From positions 1 through 6,006 of the forward strand of contig JARBTY010000187.1 in assembly GCA_029239935.1 (NCBI GenBank): DNA of 6,006 bases, given 5' to 3'. Each line of letters opens with the position of its first letter. The stretch's first letter is position 1. Both the position numbers and the translations under genes were made by a program. Of this stretch, positions 1-6,006 are shown one piece after another. Below the pieces are notes generated by a model. It made no database searches and was not told the origin of the DNA. It worked only from the letters and a program-made list of their open reading frames with translations. The stretch comes from Clostridia bacterium. GTDB taxonomy: Bacteria; Bacillota_A; Clostridia; Lachnospirales; Cellulosilyticaceae.

Positions 1-89
1 ATTGGCACTATAATGATAAACGCTAATATCACAAACGAAGGAAAAAGAAAAAATGCTATTGCCTTCTTATCGCTCCATACCTTTTCCAT
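1..89 (-). CDS. ABC sugar transporter permease, N-terminal fragment (MalF/UgpA-like)
   Basis: Only the first 29 codons are present; the gene continues beyond the left edge. The translation starts MEKVWSDKKAIAFF and continues into a hydrophobic stretch, LFPSFVILAFIIVP. A short charged cytoplasmic leader followed at once by a first transmembrane helix with an FLFPS-type motif is characteristic of MalF/UgpA-type permeases of CUT1 carbohydrate importers. The ATG at 89 is chosen because AGAGGTG lies about 7 nt upstream on the minus strand (near 96-103). The gene lies 110 nt downstream of the solute-binding protein gene on the same strand, the normal order for such operons, with a hairpin between them. 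It should form half of the membrane channel, and a second permease probably follows outside the window. The family call rests on the N-terminus and context only. Confidence 0.82.
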   Translation of the reverse strand, partial: MEKVWSDKKAIAFFLFPSFVILAFIIIVP

Positions 90-134
90 CTGCTTCACCT
101 CTCTATGATTACCTTTTTTTAATAGGTTGATATG

Positions 135-173
135 AACAACGGCCACTTTCAATGTATTAAAGTGGCCGTTGTT
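135..173 (-). promoter_or_regulatory. Intercistronic stem-loop between binding-protein and permease genes
   Basis: A perfect 15-bp inverted repeat, AACAACGGCCACTTT (135-149) and its complement (159-173), encloses a 9-nt loop. It starts 26 nt after the binding-protein stop codon and ends 45 nt before the permease start. No T-run follows on either strand, so it does not look like a complete intrinsic terminator. In many binding-protein-dependent operons a hairpin here protects the upstream mRNA from 3' exonucleases or lowers downstream expression, so the binding protein is made in excess of the membrane subunits. That role is inferred; the repeat itself is plain in the sequence. Confidence 0.75.
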
Positions 174-199
174 GTAAATATGGGGATTAACTCCACCTA

Positions 200-1537
200 T
201 TATTCATAAATTGTTTCTAGCTTATCTACGAATTCTTGTGGTGTTACAGCACCTAATAATAATTCTTGAAGTGCATTAAGATAAACTTGTGTATCTTGTC
301 CTTCTAAAAGTGTATCCCACCATAGTGTAAAGCCTTCAGCTTCACTTGTAAGTTTTGCAAGATCTACAGTTACTGGATTGATGTTTGTTTCATCAACTTC
401 TACTTTCCAAGCTGGTAAGTAAGCTCCTGCAAGATATGTTTCACGTGCCATGTTTTCACAGAAATATTTTTGGAAAAGCACTGCTTCTTCTTTGTGTTTT
501 GTTTCTGCATTTACCATAATGGCATCAACTGCACCACCTGTAAATTGATTTTTAGTGCCTTTACCATCTTCGAAAACTGGGAATCCTATTGGAATAACTT
601 TATCTTTAATTTTTGAATCTTCTCTGTAAACTGTGCCAGCTGTCCAGCTGCCGTTAAAGAGCATTGGTGTTTTTCCTTCTAAGAATGGAATATCAGATTC
701 GTCTTTTGAAAGACCTGCTGCCCCTTCTGGGAATGCTCCAAGAGATACAAGCTCAGCAAATTTGGTTGCTGCATTTAAGAACTCTGGATCTTTAAAGCTT
801 CCTTTTTTAGTAAGTGTGCTTACGATTTTCTCGTTACCTGCTGCTTTTAATGCCATTGCATCAAAGTACATAGCTATTGTCCAAACATCTTTACCTGAAA
901 CGCTCATAGGTGTGATTCCTTTTGCTTTAAAAGCTTTTACAGCATCAATAAGCTCTGTATAAGTTTCTGGAATTTTAATATTGTTTTGCTCAAAAAGTTC
1001 TTTATTAACAAAGAATGCTCCGCATGACAGACCAAATGTTAGTCCATATACCTTGTCATTGTATGTAACATTAGTAAGAGCACCATTAACAAGTTTATCT
1101 TTTGTTCCATCATTTAAATATTCATCAATAGCAAGAACTCTGTTTGCTTCAATAAATGGTTTTGAGAATCCGCCTCCCCAGCTTGAGAAAACGTCTGGTA
1201 ATTCATTTGCTGCTGCAGATGCTTTAATTTTTGTTTTATAAGCTTCATTTTCTGTTGAATCAACTTTTATTTTTATATTTGGATACTCTGTTTCAAAGTC
1301 AGCGATAACTTTTTTAACAGCAGCGTTAGATGCATCTGTTTCAGCTCCCCAAATATGCCAAAAATTAAGTGTTACTGGCTCTTTTGCATCTCCGCCTTCT
1401 TTTGCGGGTTCTGAGCTAACTTCTGTTTTTGTATCACTTGCTTCTTCCTTTGGCGCACTTGGTGCACATCCTATAGTCCCCATAATCATACTTAAACCAA
1501 GCATCATGGATAGAAACTTAACCCCTTTTAATTTCAT
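200..1537 (-). CDS. Extracellular solute-binding lipoprotein of a carbohydrate ABC importer (family 1, CUT1)
   Basis: This 445-residue protein captures a sugar or oligosaccharide outside the membrane and delivers it to the permease. Residues 1-23 form a lipoprotein signal peptide: basic start MKLKGVK, hydrophobic core, then TIGC with the lipidated cysteine at 24. Thr rather than Leu at -3 is slightly unusual. Residues 25-53 are a Glu/Lys/Ser-rich tether. The SBP_bac_1 fold follows, with typical landmarks: LNFWHIWG near 57-64, an FxxxYPNIKI strand near 81-90, LPDVFSSW at 113-120, YGLTFG at 164-169, KGITPM at 206-211, and LFNGSWTAG at 293-301. Exposed Trp residues (60, 63, 120, 298, 406, 407) are candidates for stacking on sugar rings, but the ligand cannot be named. 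The start is set by AGGAGG at 1545-1550, 7 nt before ATG. Translation ends at TAA followed directly by TAG. It is first in a leftward operon with the permease and divergent from the kinase/regulator genes. Confidence 0.95.
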   Translation of the reverse strand: MKLKGVKFLSMMLGLSMIMGTIGCAPSAPKEEASDTKTEVSSEPAKEGGDAKEPVTLNFWHIWGAETDASNAAVKKVIADFETEYPNIKIKVDSTENEAYKTKIKASAAANELPDVFSSWGGGFSKPFIEANRVLAIDEYLNDGTKDKLVNGALTNVTYNDKVYGLTFGLSCGAFFVNKELFEQNNIKIPETYTELIDAVKAFKAKGITPMSVSGKDVWTIAMYFDAMALKAAGNEKIVSTLTKKGSFKDPEFLNAATKFAELVSLGAFPEGAAGLSKDESDIPFLEGKTPMLFNGSWTAGTVYREDSKIKDKVIPIGFPVFEDGKGTKNQFTGGAVDAIMVNAETKHKEEAVLFQKYFCENMARETYLAGAYLPAWKVEVDETNINPVTVDLAKLTSEAEGFTLWWDTLLEGQDTQVYLNALQELLLGAVTPQEFVDKLETIYE

Positions 1538-1572
1538 GATATTGCCTCCTCTTGTTTTTTAAAGATGATTTT

Positions 1573-1578
1573 ATTATA
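1573..1578 (-). promoter_or_regulatory. Probable -10 box of the sugar-importer operon promoter
   Basis: On the minus strand a perfect TATAAT lies 35 nt upstream of the binding-protein ATG. Transcription would start near 1566 and give a leader of about 29 nt. At 17-bp spacing the -35 position reads TTTAGT, only 3 of 6 matches to TTGACA, and there is no TGn extension. A good -10 with a poor -35 is typical of activator-dependent promoters and fits control by the neighbouring AraC-type regulator. The activator link is inferred. Confidence 0.55.
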
Positions 1579-1585
1579 GTGTACT

Positions 1586-1608
1586 TATTACATTAACTAA
1601 ATGTATTA
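1586..1608. repeat. Imperfect inverted repeat over the importer -35 region (candidate operator)
   Basis: TACATT (1589-1594) and AATGTA (1600-1605) are a perfect inverted repeat around a 5-bp centre. Two more matching pairs beyond one mismatch bring it to 8 of 9 positions per arm. It covers the place where the -35 element of the leftward promoter should sit, so a bound protein there would affect importer transcription. No known operator consensus was recognised, and the AT-rich context raises the chance that it is random. Confidence 0.3.
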
Positions 1609-1625
1609 TGGTGACTATTATTGTG
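1604..1625. repeat. Direct repeat upstream of importer promoter (candidate AraC-type regulator site)
   Basis: TATTATGGTG (1604-1613) and TATTATTGTG (1616-1625) match at 9 of 10 positions with a 12-bp start-to-start distance. Relative to the predicted leftward transcription start near 1566 they span about -38 to -59, the usual position for an activator next to a weak -35. AraC-family proteins often bind directly repeated half-sites, so this is the best candidate for the YesN-type regulator. The spacing is not the roughly 21 bp common for full AraC half-sites, which keeps the call tentative. Confidence 0.35.
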
Positions 1626-1660
1626 CATTTTTTTTACCTTTTAGAATTTATGTCTTTCAT

Positions 1661-1688
1661 TTTACATCATTTTTTACTATGATATAGT
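1661..1688 (+). promoter_or_regulatory. Probable promoter of the kinase-regulator-cutC operon
   Basis: TTTACA (1661-1666) and TATAGT (1683-1688) are separated by 16 bp, each matching 5 of 6 consensus bases of a housekeeping sigma factor promoter. Transcription would begin near 1695, giving a leader of about 50 nt before the kinase ATG. The -10 region lies inside a short perfect inverted repeat (1675-1689), which could let a bound protein block it. Confidence 0.55.
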
Positions 1689-1746
1689 AGAACAAATATT
1701 TATTTTTAATTGTTTTAACGATTAGTTCATTACGTTAGGAGAAATT

Positions 1747-3510
1747 ATGCTTTCTTATAATCTACTTATTAAAAATCTAAAACGACGGTTTATGGATCTA
1801 TCTTTGAAATCTAAGATGATCTTTATATTTATTTTGTTCATGCTAGTCTATGTTATTATATCAGGAATCCTATACACTGAGGTTCTAAGTTCTGAAAAGA
1901 CAAAACAACTGCGTCAAGGGGCCTACCAATCTATTGACCTAATGAAATCAAACATTGACTCGAATATCGCAAATATCAATAACGTCTCAAAGCTTATTAT
2001 GTCAGATTCTAATGTGCGAAAATATTTAACAAGCTATGATAATCCATCTCAGTATAGACGGCCTGTTTACCAAACACTTACAAAGCTTTATGTTACCTTT
2101 CCCTTTATAGATTCTATATTTGTTTATCGCTTTAATGGAGCTAATGTAAATGCCTCCCGGTCTGTAACAGCGTCTTTAGTAGATGACATTAAATCTACCT
2201 CATGGTACAAAGAAGCTATGGAACTTGAAGGCAAGTACCTTATCAATATCAATGCTGCAAATACACTTATCTCCAATACTGGAAAAAACAATGTTTCTAT
2301 GATTCGTATAGTCTATGATGTTGAAAAAATAGTCCCTATTGGTATCTTAGTTATTAATATCTCGCAAGACTTCTTCTCTCCTATCATTGAAGAAATTAAG
2401 CTAAAATATGGTACCTCCTTCGTATTACTTGATAATATGAACAAACCTATTATAAGGGATAAAAAATCTGAGCGTAATCATTTACCCCTGAATATAAATG
2501 ATTACACCAACGGAATAATAGAAAAACTAGACAGAACTAAATATTTTATACTTTCCTCAGAGATCCCGCAGTATAACTGGAAAATAGTAAGCTATACACC
2601 TATCAATACTATTAACAGCACGATTAATACTTTCAGTCTGGTACTTACTATTCTTATTCTTTTTACAATAATCGTCTTCTTTACAGCTTCTTTCTTTACA
2701 GCAACTTTAGTCACCTCTCCTATAAGCAAACTTATTGCATCTATGGAAGGTGTTAAAAAAGGATACTTTAGACGTGTTAGTATTAAAGCTGGCAATGATG
2801 AAATTGGCGAATTAAAAAACACCTATAATCTTATGATTCTCGAGATAGAAAAAATGATTGTACGGGAAGTTGAAACGGAGAAGCAAAAAAGAAAGTTTGA
2901 ACTTGACATACTCAATGAGCAAATTAAACCTCATTTTCTTTACAACACCTTAGACAGCATCGCTTATTTGGCTCTCTCCCAAAATAATAAAGATGTCTAT
3001 CAGGCAATTAACGCTTTAGGACAATTTTATAAATCAAGTCTTAATAAAGGTAATGAACTTATTACGCTTGAAGCAGAGGTTACCATGATAAAAAACTATC
3101 TTACTCTGCAAAAACTAAGGTATGGTACTCTTTTCACAGATATGTACTGTTTAGCAGAAGATACTCTAAATATACCCATTCTTAAAAACTCTCTTCAGCC
3201 CCTTGTTGAAAACTGCATTTATCATGGTATTAAACCGAGCGGCGAACCTGGTAATATTACGATAACATCAAATAAAACAGACGACATTCTTTATATTACT
3301 GTTGAAGATGACGGAATGGGCATGTCTGCTGAGCAAATAAGACATATACAATCTCAGTATCTAGATGAAAATCTTGCTAGCTTTGGTCTTCGTGGTACTA
3401 TTGCACGTTTAAAAATACACTATGGAACAGATGATATCTATGAGGTATCAAGTGAACCATTTAAAGGTGCTAAAATTATACTCAAAATACCTGTCAAGGA
3501 GGGACTATAA
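1747..3510 (+). CDS. YesM-type membrane sensor histidine kinase
   Basis: This 587-residue two-component kinase probably senses an extracellular carbohydrate cue and phosphorylates the response regulator encoded next. Order of parts: a basic N-terminus; TM helix about 23-44; an extracellular sensor of about 250 residues, the size of a Cache-type domain; TM helix about 296-320; a HAMP linker about 321-372; the His_kinase domain with EQIKPHFLYNTLDSI at 391-405, where His396 is the predicted phospho-acceptor; and a HATPase_c domain with N-box LVENCIYHGI (486-495; Asn489, His493) and G1 box DDGMGM (521-526). The G2 segment reads FGLRGT at 546-551 instead of the more usual GLxNV form. The length is normal for the family. 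AGGAG at 1737-1741, 5 nt before the ATG, supports this start over the internal Met16. The stop codon shares one base with the regulator start, so translation is probably coupled. The ligand is unknown. Confidence 0.95.
   Translation: MLSYNLLIKNLKRRFMDLSLKSKMIFIFILFMLVYVIISGILYTEVLSSEKTKQLRQGAYQSIDLMKSNIDSNIANINNVSKLIMSDSNVRKYLTSYDNPSQYRRPVYQTLTKLYVTFPFIDSIFVYRFNGANVNASRSVTASLVDDIKSTSWYKEAMELEGKYLININAANTLISNTGKNNVSMIRIVYDVEKIVPIGILVINISQDFFSPIIEEIKLKYGTSFVLLDNMNKPIIRDKKSERNHLPLNINDYTNGIIEKLDRTKYFILSSEIPQYNWKIVSYTPINTINSTINTFSLVLTILILFTIIVFFTASFFTATLVTSPISKLIASMEGVKKGYFRRVSIKAGNDEIGELKNTYNLMILEIEKMIVREVETEKQKRKFELDILNEQIKPHFLYNTLDSIAYLALSQNNKDVYQAINALGQFYKSSLNKGNELITLEAEVTMIKNYLTLQKLRYGTLFTDMYCLAEDTLNIPILKNSLQPLVENCIYHGIKPSGEPGNITITSNKTDDILYITVEDDGMGMSAEQIRHIQSQYLDENLASFGLRGTIARLKIHYGTDDIYEVSSEPFKGAKIILKIPVKEGL
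3496..3503 (+). promoter_or_regulatory. Ribosome binding site inside the kinase gene for the coupled regulator
   Basis: AAGGAGGG lies within the last codons of the kinase gene, 6 nt before the regulator ATG at 3510. With the TAATG stop-start overlap it fixes the regulator start and points to translational coupling of kinase and regulator. Confidence 0.8.
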
Positions 3511-5111
3511 TGACTTCTAAACCATTTAAAGTATTATTAGTAGATGATGAACAAAACACCCGAAATCTTCTTAAACTATGTATTGATTGGGAAGCCCTCG
3601 GCATGGAAGTCGTAGCTGACGCTGTTTCTGGAATCGAGGCCCTCAGCATCATAGAGGAACTAAGGCCCGACATTGTCTTAACAGATATCGAGATGCCTTA
3701 TATGGATGGCATTGCCCTTAGCAAGCAGATTATGGAGCATTATATAGACACGTATGTTGTGATTATTACGGCGCACGAACAATTTACCTATGCACAGCAA
3801 GCTATTTCTATTGGTGTTTCTGATTTTATCCTAAAACCCATAGATGCTGAGCTTATTACAAATACATTAAAAGCTCTGTCAGAAAAAATAATTAAGAATC
3901 GAAAAAAACTTGTTCAGCTTGAGGTTTCCTATAAATATATTAAAAATAATGTGTTAGAGCTCCGAAATCAATTTCTGAACGGACTCATAAACGGAAACAC
4001 CTCCAATACATTATTATTTAACGAGCTGGAAATTACAAAAATTCTATCTGATACTTCTTCGAGCGGAATACAAGTAGCTTTAATAAATATGCTCTTTAAT
4101 ACAAGTCAGTATACTCCCTCCGAGAGACAAAGTATCCTTCAAAACTGCATGACTTATATTGAAGAGACCTTTTGCGGGGCGCAAAATCTATATGTATTTC
4201 CTGATGTGCATCACCATATCGTACTCCTATGCAATGAGCCCGATATATACCTGCCTGAGCTTTGTGAACGTATTACTGACTATTTTAAGTCCAATCTAAA
4301 CACAAAGGTCTACTGTGGCATAGGTAATATCGTTTCTAACTTAGATGACATTGCTTCTTCCTATAATGATGCTAAAAATGCTCTTAAGCTATGCTACATC
4401 TTAGATGAAGAAGTGATATACAATCATCATTTTGAGCACCTTAGTAAGTCCTATACTATAACAGCAGACAATCCATTAGATCACTTGATTTTACTTATTA
4501 AGTCTGGACTAACTAAAGAGTCTGTGGATATGGCCTGTGAACTATTACATTCTTCCCTTCAAGAAGGTGCTGCAGATCTAAGTGCTATAAAATATTATGC
4601 TATCAATCTATTATCCAAAGTGCAGAACTCCCTTCTTCAAAGCGGAATCCTTACTACTTCACTGAATTTCAGTGATTTATCTTATTCTTATTTAATAAAT
4701 ACTGAACTGTATGCTGATATAGAAAAATATGTTATGAGTACAATCTCTGAATTTTGTCATTTAATGAATACTATTAATAAGAGCAAACAAAGTGATACTG
4801 TTTCCCAAATTATTCATTACATTGAAACTCATTATACAGATGAAGATTTATCTCTGACAAGCCTAGCTAAGGCATTCTATATTAATCCCAGCTATCTAAG
4901 TAGAATTTTCAAAAAGGATATCAATAAATCTTTTACGGATTATCTCGTAGAACTTAGAGTTCAAAAGGCAATTGGTCTCTTACAGCTATCAAGTTATAAG
5001 GCATATCAGCTAGGGCAAATGGTAGGGATTCCCGATCCTAACTACTTTATAAAATGTTTCAAAAAAGTAACAGGTGTAAGTCTTCAAGAGTTTAAAAACC
5101 AAATGAAATAA
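3510..5111 (+). CDS. YesN-type response regulator with AraC DNA-binding domain
   Basis: This 533-residue cytoplasmic transcription regulator is the expected partner of the upstream kinase. Residues 4-125 form a receiver domain with the acidic pocket Asp12/Asp13, phospho-acceptor Asp59 (motif LTDIEMPYMDG), switch Thr87 and Lys109-Pro110. A linker about 126-184 with a long helix is followed by a central domain, about 185-305, resembling the degenerate GGDEF-like domain of many YesN proteins (GIGNIVSNLDDIASSYNDAK at 271-290). Residues about 430-530 carry two helix-turn-helix units of the AraC/XylS family: LTSLAKAFYINPSYLSRIFK (449-468) and a second around 498-518 containing DPNYFIKCFKK (509-519). 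The closing segment reads TGVSLQEFK, with Leu where most members have Pro. Its probable target is the promoter of the divergent sugar importer. Members of this family usually activate transport and glycan-use genes; the specific sugar and sites are not shown here. Confidence 0.95.
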   Translation: MTSKPFKVLLVDDEQNTRNLLKLCIDWEALGMEVVADAVSGIEALSIIEELRPDIVLTDIEMPYMDGIALSKQIMEHYIDTYVVIITAHEQFTYAQQAISIGVSDFILKPIDAELITNTLKALSEKIIKNRKKLVQLEVSYKYIKNNVLELRNQFLNGLINGNTSNTLLFNELEITKILSDTSSSGIQVALINMLFNTSQYTPSERQSILQNCMTYIEETFCGAQNLYVFPDVHHHIVLLCNEPDIYLPELCERITDYFKSNLNTKVYCGIGNIVSNLDDIASSYNDAKNALKLCYILDEEVIYNHHFEHLSKSYTITADNPLDHLILLIKSGLTKESVDMACELLHSSLQEGAADLSAIKYYAINLLSKVQNSLLQSGILTTSLNFSDLSYSYLINTELYADIEKYVMSTISEFCHLMNTINKSKQSDTVSQIIHYIETHYTDEDLSLTSLAKAFYINPSYLSRIFKKDINKSFTDYLVELRVQKAIGLLQLSSYKAYQLGQMVGIPDPNYFIKCFKKVTGVSLQEFKNQMK

Positions 5112-5124
5112 AGGAGAGACCATC

Positions 5125-5868
5125 GTGAACGAATGTGTACTGGAAGTATGTGTAGACTCAGTAGAATCTGCTTTAGCTGCACAAAAAGGTGGTGCAACAA
5201 GGCTGGAATTATGTAGTAACTTAATAATAGGAGGAACGACTCCTCCTGTTAGTTTAATCGATTTGGTAAAGAAAACAGTAACTTTACCTATTCATATTCT
5301 TATAAGACCTAGATTTGGAGATTTTTGTTATACTCCCTTTGAGTTTGAATGTATTAAGAAGGAAGTCATACTTGCCAAAGAACACGGGGCAAAAGGCGTA
5401 GTAATCGGCATATTAAAACCAGATGGATGCCTAGATATAGAGCGTTTAAAAGAACTTATCTCCCTCGCAAAGCCTCTTCACATCACCTTACATAGAGCCT
5501 TCGACGTATGCCTGGACCCTTACGAAGCACTTGAACAAGCGAAAGCCCTAGGAATTGATACTATTCTTACATCAGGTCAAGAACAGACCTGCACGCAAGG
5601 TATGGAATGTATTAAAAAACTTGTTTTACAGGCAGAAAATCAAATCGAAATATTAGTGGGGAGTGGACTAAATTCAAGTAATATGAGAGAGGTTATGACC
5701 AAAACTCATGCAACGGCCTATCACCTTTCAGGAAAAAAAGAAAAAGAAAGTCCTATGCTCTATAGACCAAAAACAGTCTCTATGGGACTTCCTATTTTAT
5801 CTGAATATACCCTTTGGGAAACAGATTGGGTGGAAATTAAAAAAGTTAAAGAAATACTTAACAATTAA
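5125..5868 (+). CDS. cutC: CutC family protein (PF03932 TIM barrel)
   Basis: The 247-residue sequence matches the CutC family along its full length: LEVCVDSVESA (6-16), GGATRLELCSNL (22-33), GGTTPPVSLI (36-45), IRPRFGDFCYT (60-70), GAKGVVIGIL (88-97), DGCLD (100-104), ITLHRAFD (120-127), ILTSGQ (147-152), GSGLNSSN (179-186) and YHLSG (199-203). Conserved polar residues Arg26, Glu28, Arg61, Arg63, His123, Arg124, Asp127 and His200 are candidates for a shared pocket. CutC was first linked to copper tolerance in Escherichia coli, but that role was later disputed and its activity is not established. Nine cysteines occur, many for a cytosolic protein of this size. The start is GTG at 5125, chosen because AAGGAGAG at 5111-5118 is 6 nt upstream and MNECVLEVCVDS matches the family N-terminus. 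It follows the regulator by 13 nt and is almost certainly in the same transcript. No copper exporter or chaperone gene is nearby, so a role in carbohydrate handling is possible but unproven. Confidence 0.92.
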   Translation: MNECVLEVCVDSVESALAAQKGGATRLELCSNLIIGGTTPPVSLIDLVKKTVTLPIHILIRPRFGDFCYTPFEFECIKKEVILAKEHGAKGVVIGILKPDGCLDIERLKELISLAKPLHITLHRAFDVCLDPYEALEQAKALGIDTILTSGQEQTCTQGMECIKKLVLQAENQIEILVGSGLNSSNMREVMTKTHATAYHLSGKKEKESPMLYRPKTVSMGLPILSEYTLWETDWVEIKKVKEILNN

Positions 5869-5909
5869 CCACATGACTCTATCAGCCACACAAAAAAACT
5901 CCTAGTATG

Positions 5910-5965
5910 AACTGACCCCCATATGTTAGACCTAAAATTCTAACATATGGGAGGCCAGTTTTTTT
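5910..5965 (+). terminator. Hairpin plus T-run at the IS end; possible terminator of the cutC operon
   Basis: The arm 5910-5930 pairs with 5939-5960 around an 8-nt loop: 13 uninterrupted pairs next to the loop, a bulged A at 5952, two more pairs, one A/C mismatch, then five pairs. Seven T residues (5959-5965) follow, as in a rho-independent terminator. No other terminator is visible after cutC, so this hairpin may end the kinase-regulator-cutC transcript. The GGGAGG ribosome binding site of the transposase gene (5949-5954) lies in the 3' arm and would be hidden in any transcript entering from outside. Confidence 0.6.
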
Positions 5966-6006
5966 ATGGCAAAATATAGTTTTGAAATGAAAATGGAAAT
6001 AGTAAA
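5966..6006 (+). CDS. Transposase orfA, N-terminal fragment (IS3 family, helix-turn-helix)
   Basis: Only 13 full codons are present before the right edge: MAKYSFEMKMEIV. This closely resembles the start of IS3-family OrfA proteins, which open with MAKYSFE or a similar peptide and continue into a helix-turn-helix that recognises the element's ends. The ATG at 5966 follows the T-run directly. The GGGAGG at 5949-5954 is about 11 nt upstream, somewhat far and inside the hairpin. The downstream orfB and the programmed frameshift typical of the family would lie outside the window. The call depends on a very short peptide plus the flanking terminal sequence. Confidence 0.6.
   Translation, partial: MAKYSFEMKMEIV

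Larger units (their letters stand above)
5908..6006 (+). mobile_element. Left end of a probable IS3-family insertion sequence (cut by window edge)
   Basis: Starting at TGAACTGACCCCCATATG (5908-5925) the sequence resembles the terminal repeats of IS3-family elements common in Firmicutes, which begin with a TGAACTGACCCCC-type end. An internal palindrome and a transposase orfA start follow, in the expected order. The element begins only 39 nt after the cutC stop codon. The right end, the matching terminal repeat and any target duplication lie outside the window, so the boundary and family are provisional and based on recalled similarity. Confidence 0.6.

Noticed and set aside
135..173. Reading the intercistronic hairpin as an intrinsic terminator of the binding-protein gene.
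   Set aside because: No T-run follows the stem on the minus strand, and a permease gene with its own ribosome binding site follows, so full termination is unlikely.
633..1241. Two open frames on the plus strand opposite the binding-protein gene (633-962 and 981-1241).
   Set aside because: They lie wholly antisense to a well-supported lipoprotein gene, have no recognisable domain, and arise from its codon pattern.
1714..1728. Possible catabolite-control (cre-like) site before the kinase gene, around TTTTAACGATTAGT.
   Set aside because: It keeps the central CG but misses the conserved outer G, C and A of the cre consensus, so it is too weak to call.
1716..1737. TAACG and CGTTA inverted pair in the kinase leader as a possible regulatory hairpin.
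   Set aside because: The stem would be only 5 bp with a 12-nt AT-rich loop, and no riboswitch or attenuator pattern accompanies it.
2592..2822. Open frame on the minus strand inside the kinase gene.
   Set aside because: It is antisense to the second transmembrane helix and HAMP region; its hydrophobic look mirrors that helix, and no family is recognisable.
5708..5905. 65-codon open frame overlapping the end of cutC in another frame.
   Set aside because: It is mostly inside a conserved family member, lysine-rich from A-rich DNA, with no domain and no clear ribosome binding site.
1..6006. CRISPR array, tRNA, rRNA, phage or defence genes.
   Set aside because: No spaced direct repeats, RNA-gene signatures or defence/phage domains were seen on either strand; the window is filled by transporter, regulator, cutC and IS sequence.

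Overview
The window looks like a chromosomal segment of a low-GC Firmicute, probably a Clostridia/Lachnospiraceae-type anaerobe. The evidence is the AT-rich, A/T-ending codons, strong AGGAGG-type ribosome binding sites, a lipoprotein form of the sugar-binding protein, and a YesM/YesN-type two-component pair beside an ABC sugar importer. Genus and species cannot be read from the sequence.

Layout. Two transcription units diverge from a 209-bp intergenic region (1538-1746). Leftward (minus strand): a 445-residue family-1 extracellular solute-binding lipoprotein (200-1537), a strong 15-bp intercistronic hairpin (135-173), then the first 29 codons of an ABC sugar permease that runs off the left edge (1-89). 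Rightward (plus strand): a YesM-type sensor histidine kinase (1747-3510), a YesN-type response regulator with an AraC output domain (3510-5111, sharing one base with the kinase stop codon), and a CutC-family TIM-barrel protein (5125-5868, GTG start, 13-nt gap). These three form a tight operon. From about 5908 the left end of an apparent IS3-family insertion sequence begins. It carries a long hairpin plus T-run and the first codons of a transposase orfA cut by the right edge.

How the genes fit together. The likely model, inferred from family knowledge and layout, is that the membrane kinase senses an extracellular carbohydrate or the loaded binding protein. It would phosphorylate the AraC-type regulator, which then activates the divergent CUT1-type importer. 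The importer promoter fits this: a perfect TATAAT with a poor -35 box, preceded by a 9/10 direct repeat and an inverted repeat. The kinase/regulator operon has its own good promoter (TTTACA-16-TATAGT). The sugar cannot be identified from the sequence. The role of CutC is unresolved; its place as third gene in a sugar-sensing operon is the most interesting functional clue here.

No clearly undescribed system was found. The points worth a second look are the candidate regulatory repeats, the intercistronic hairpin, the CutC linkage, and the IS-end hairpin that could both terminate the operon and bury the transposase ribosome binding site.
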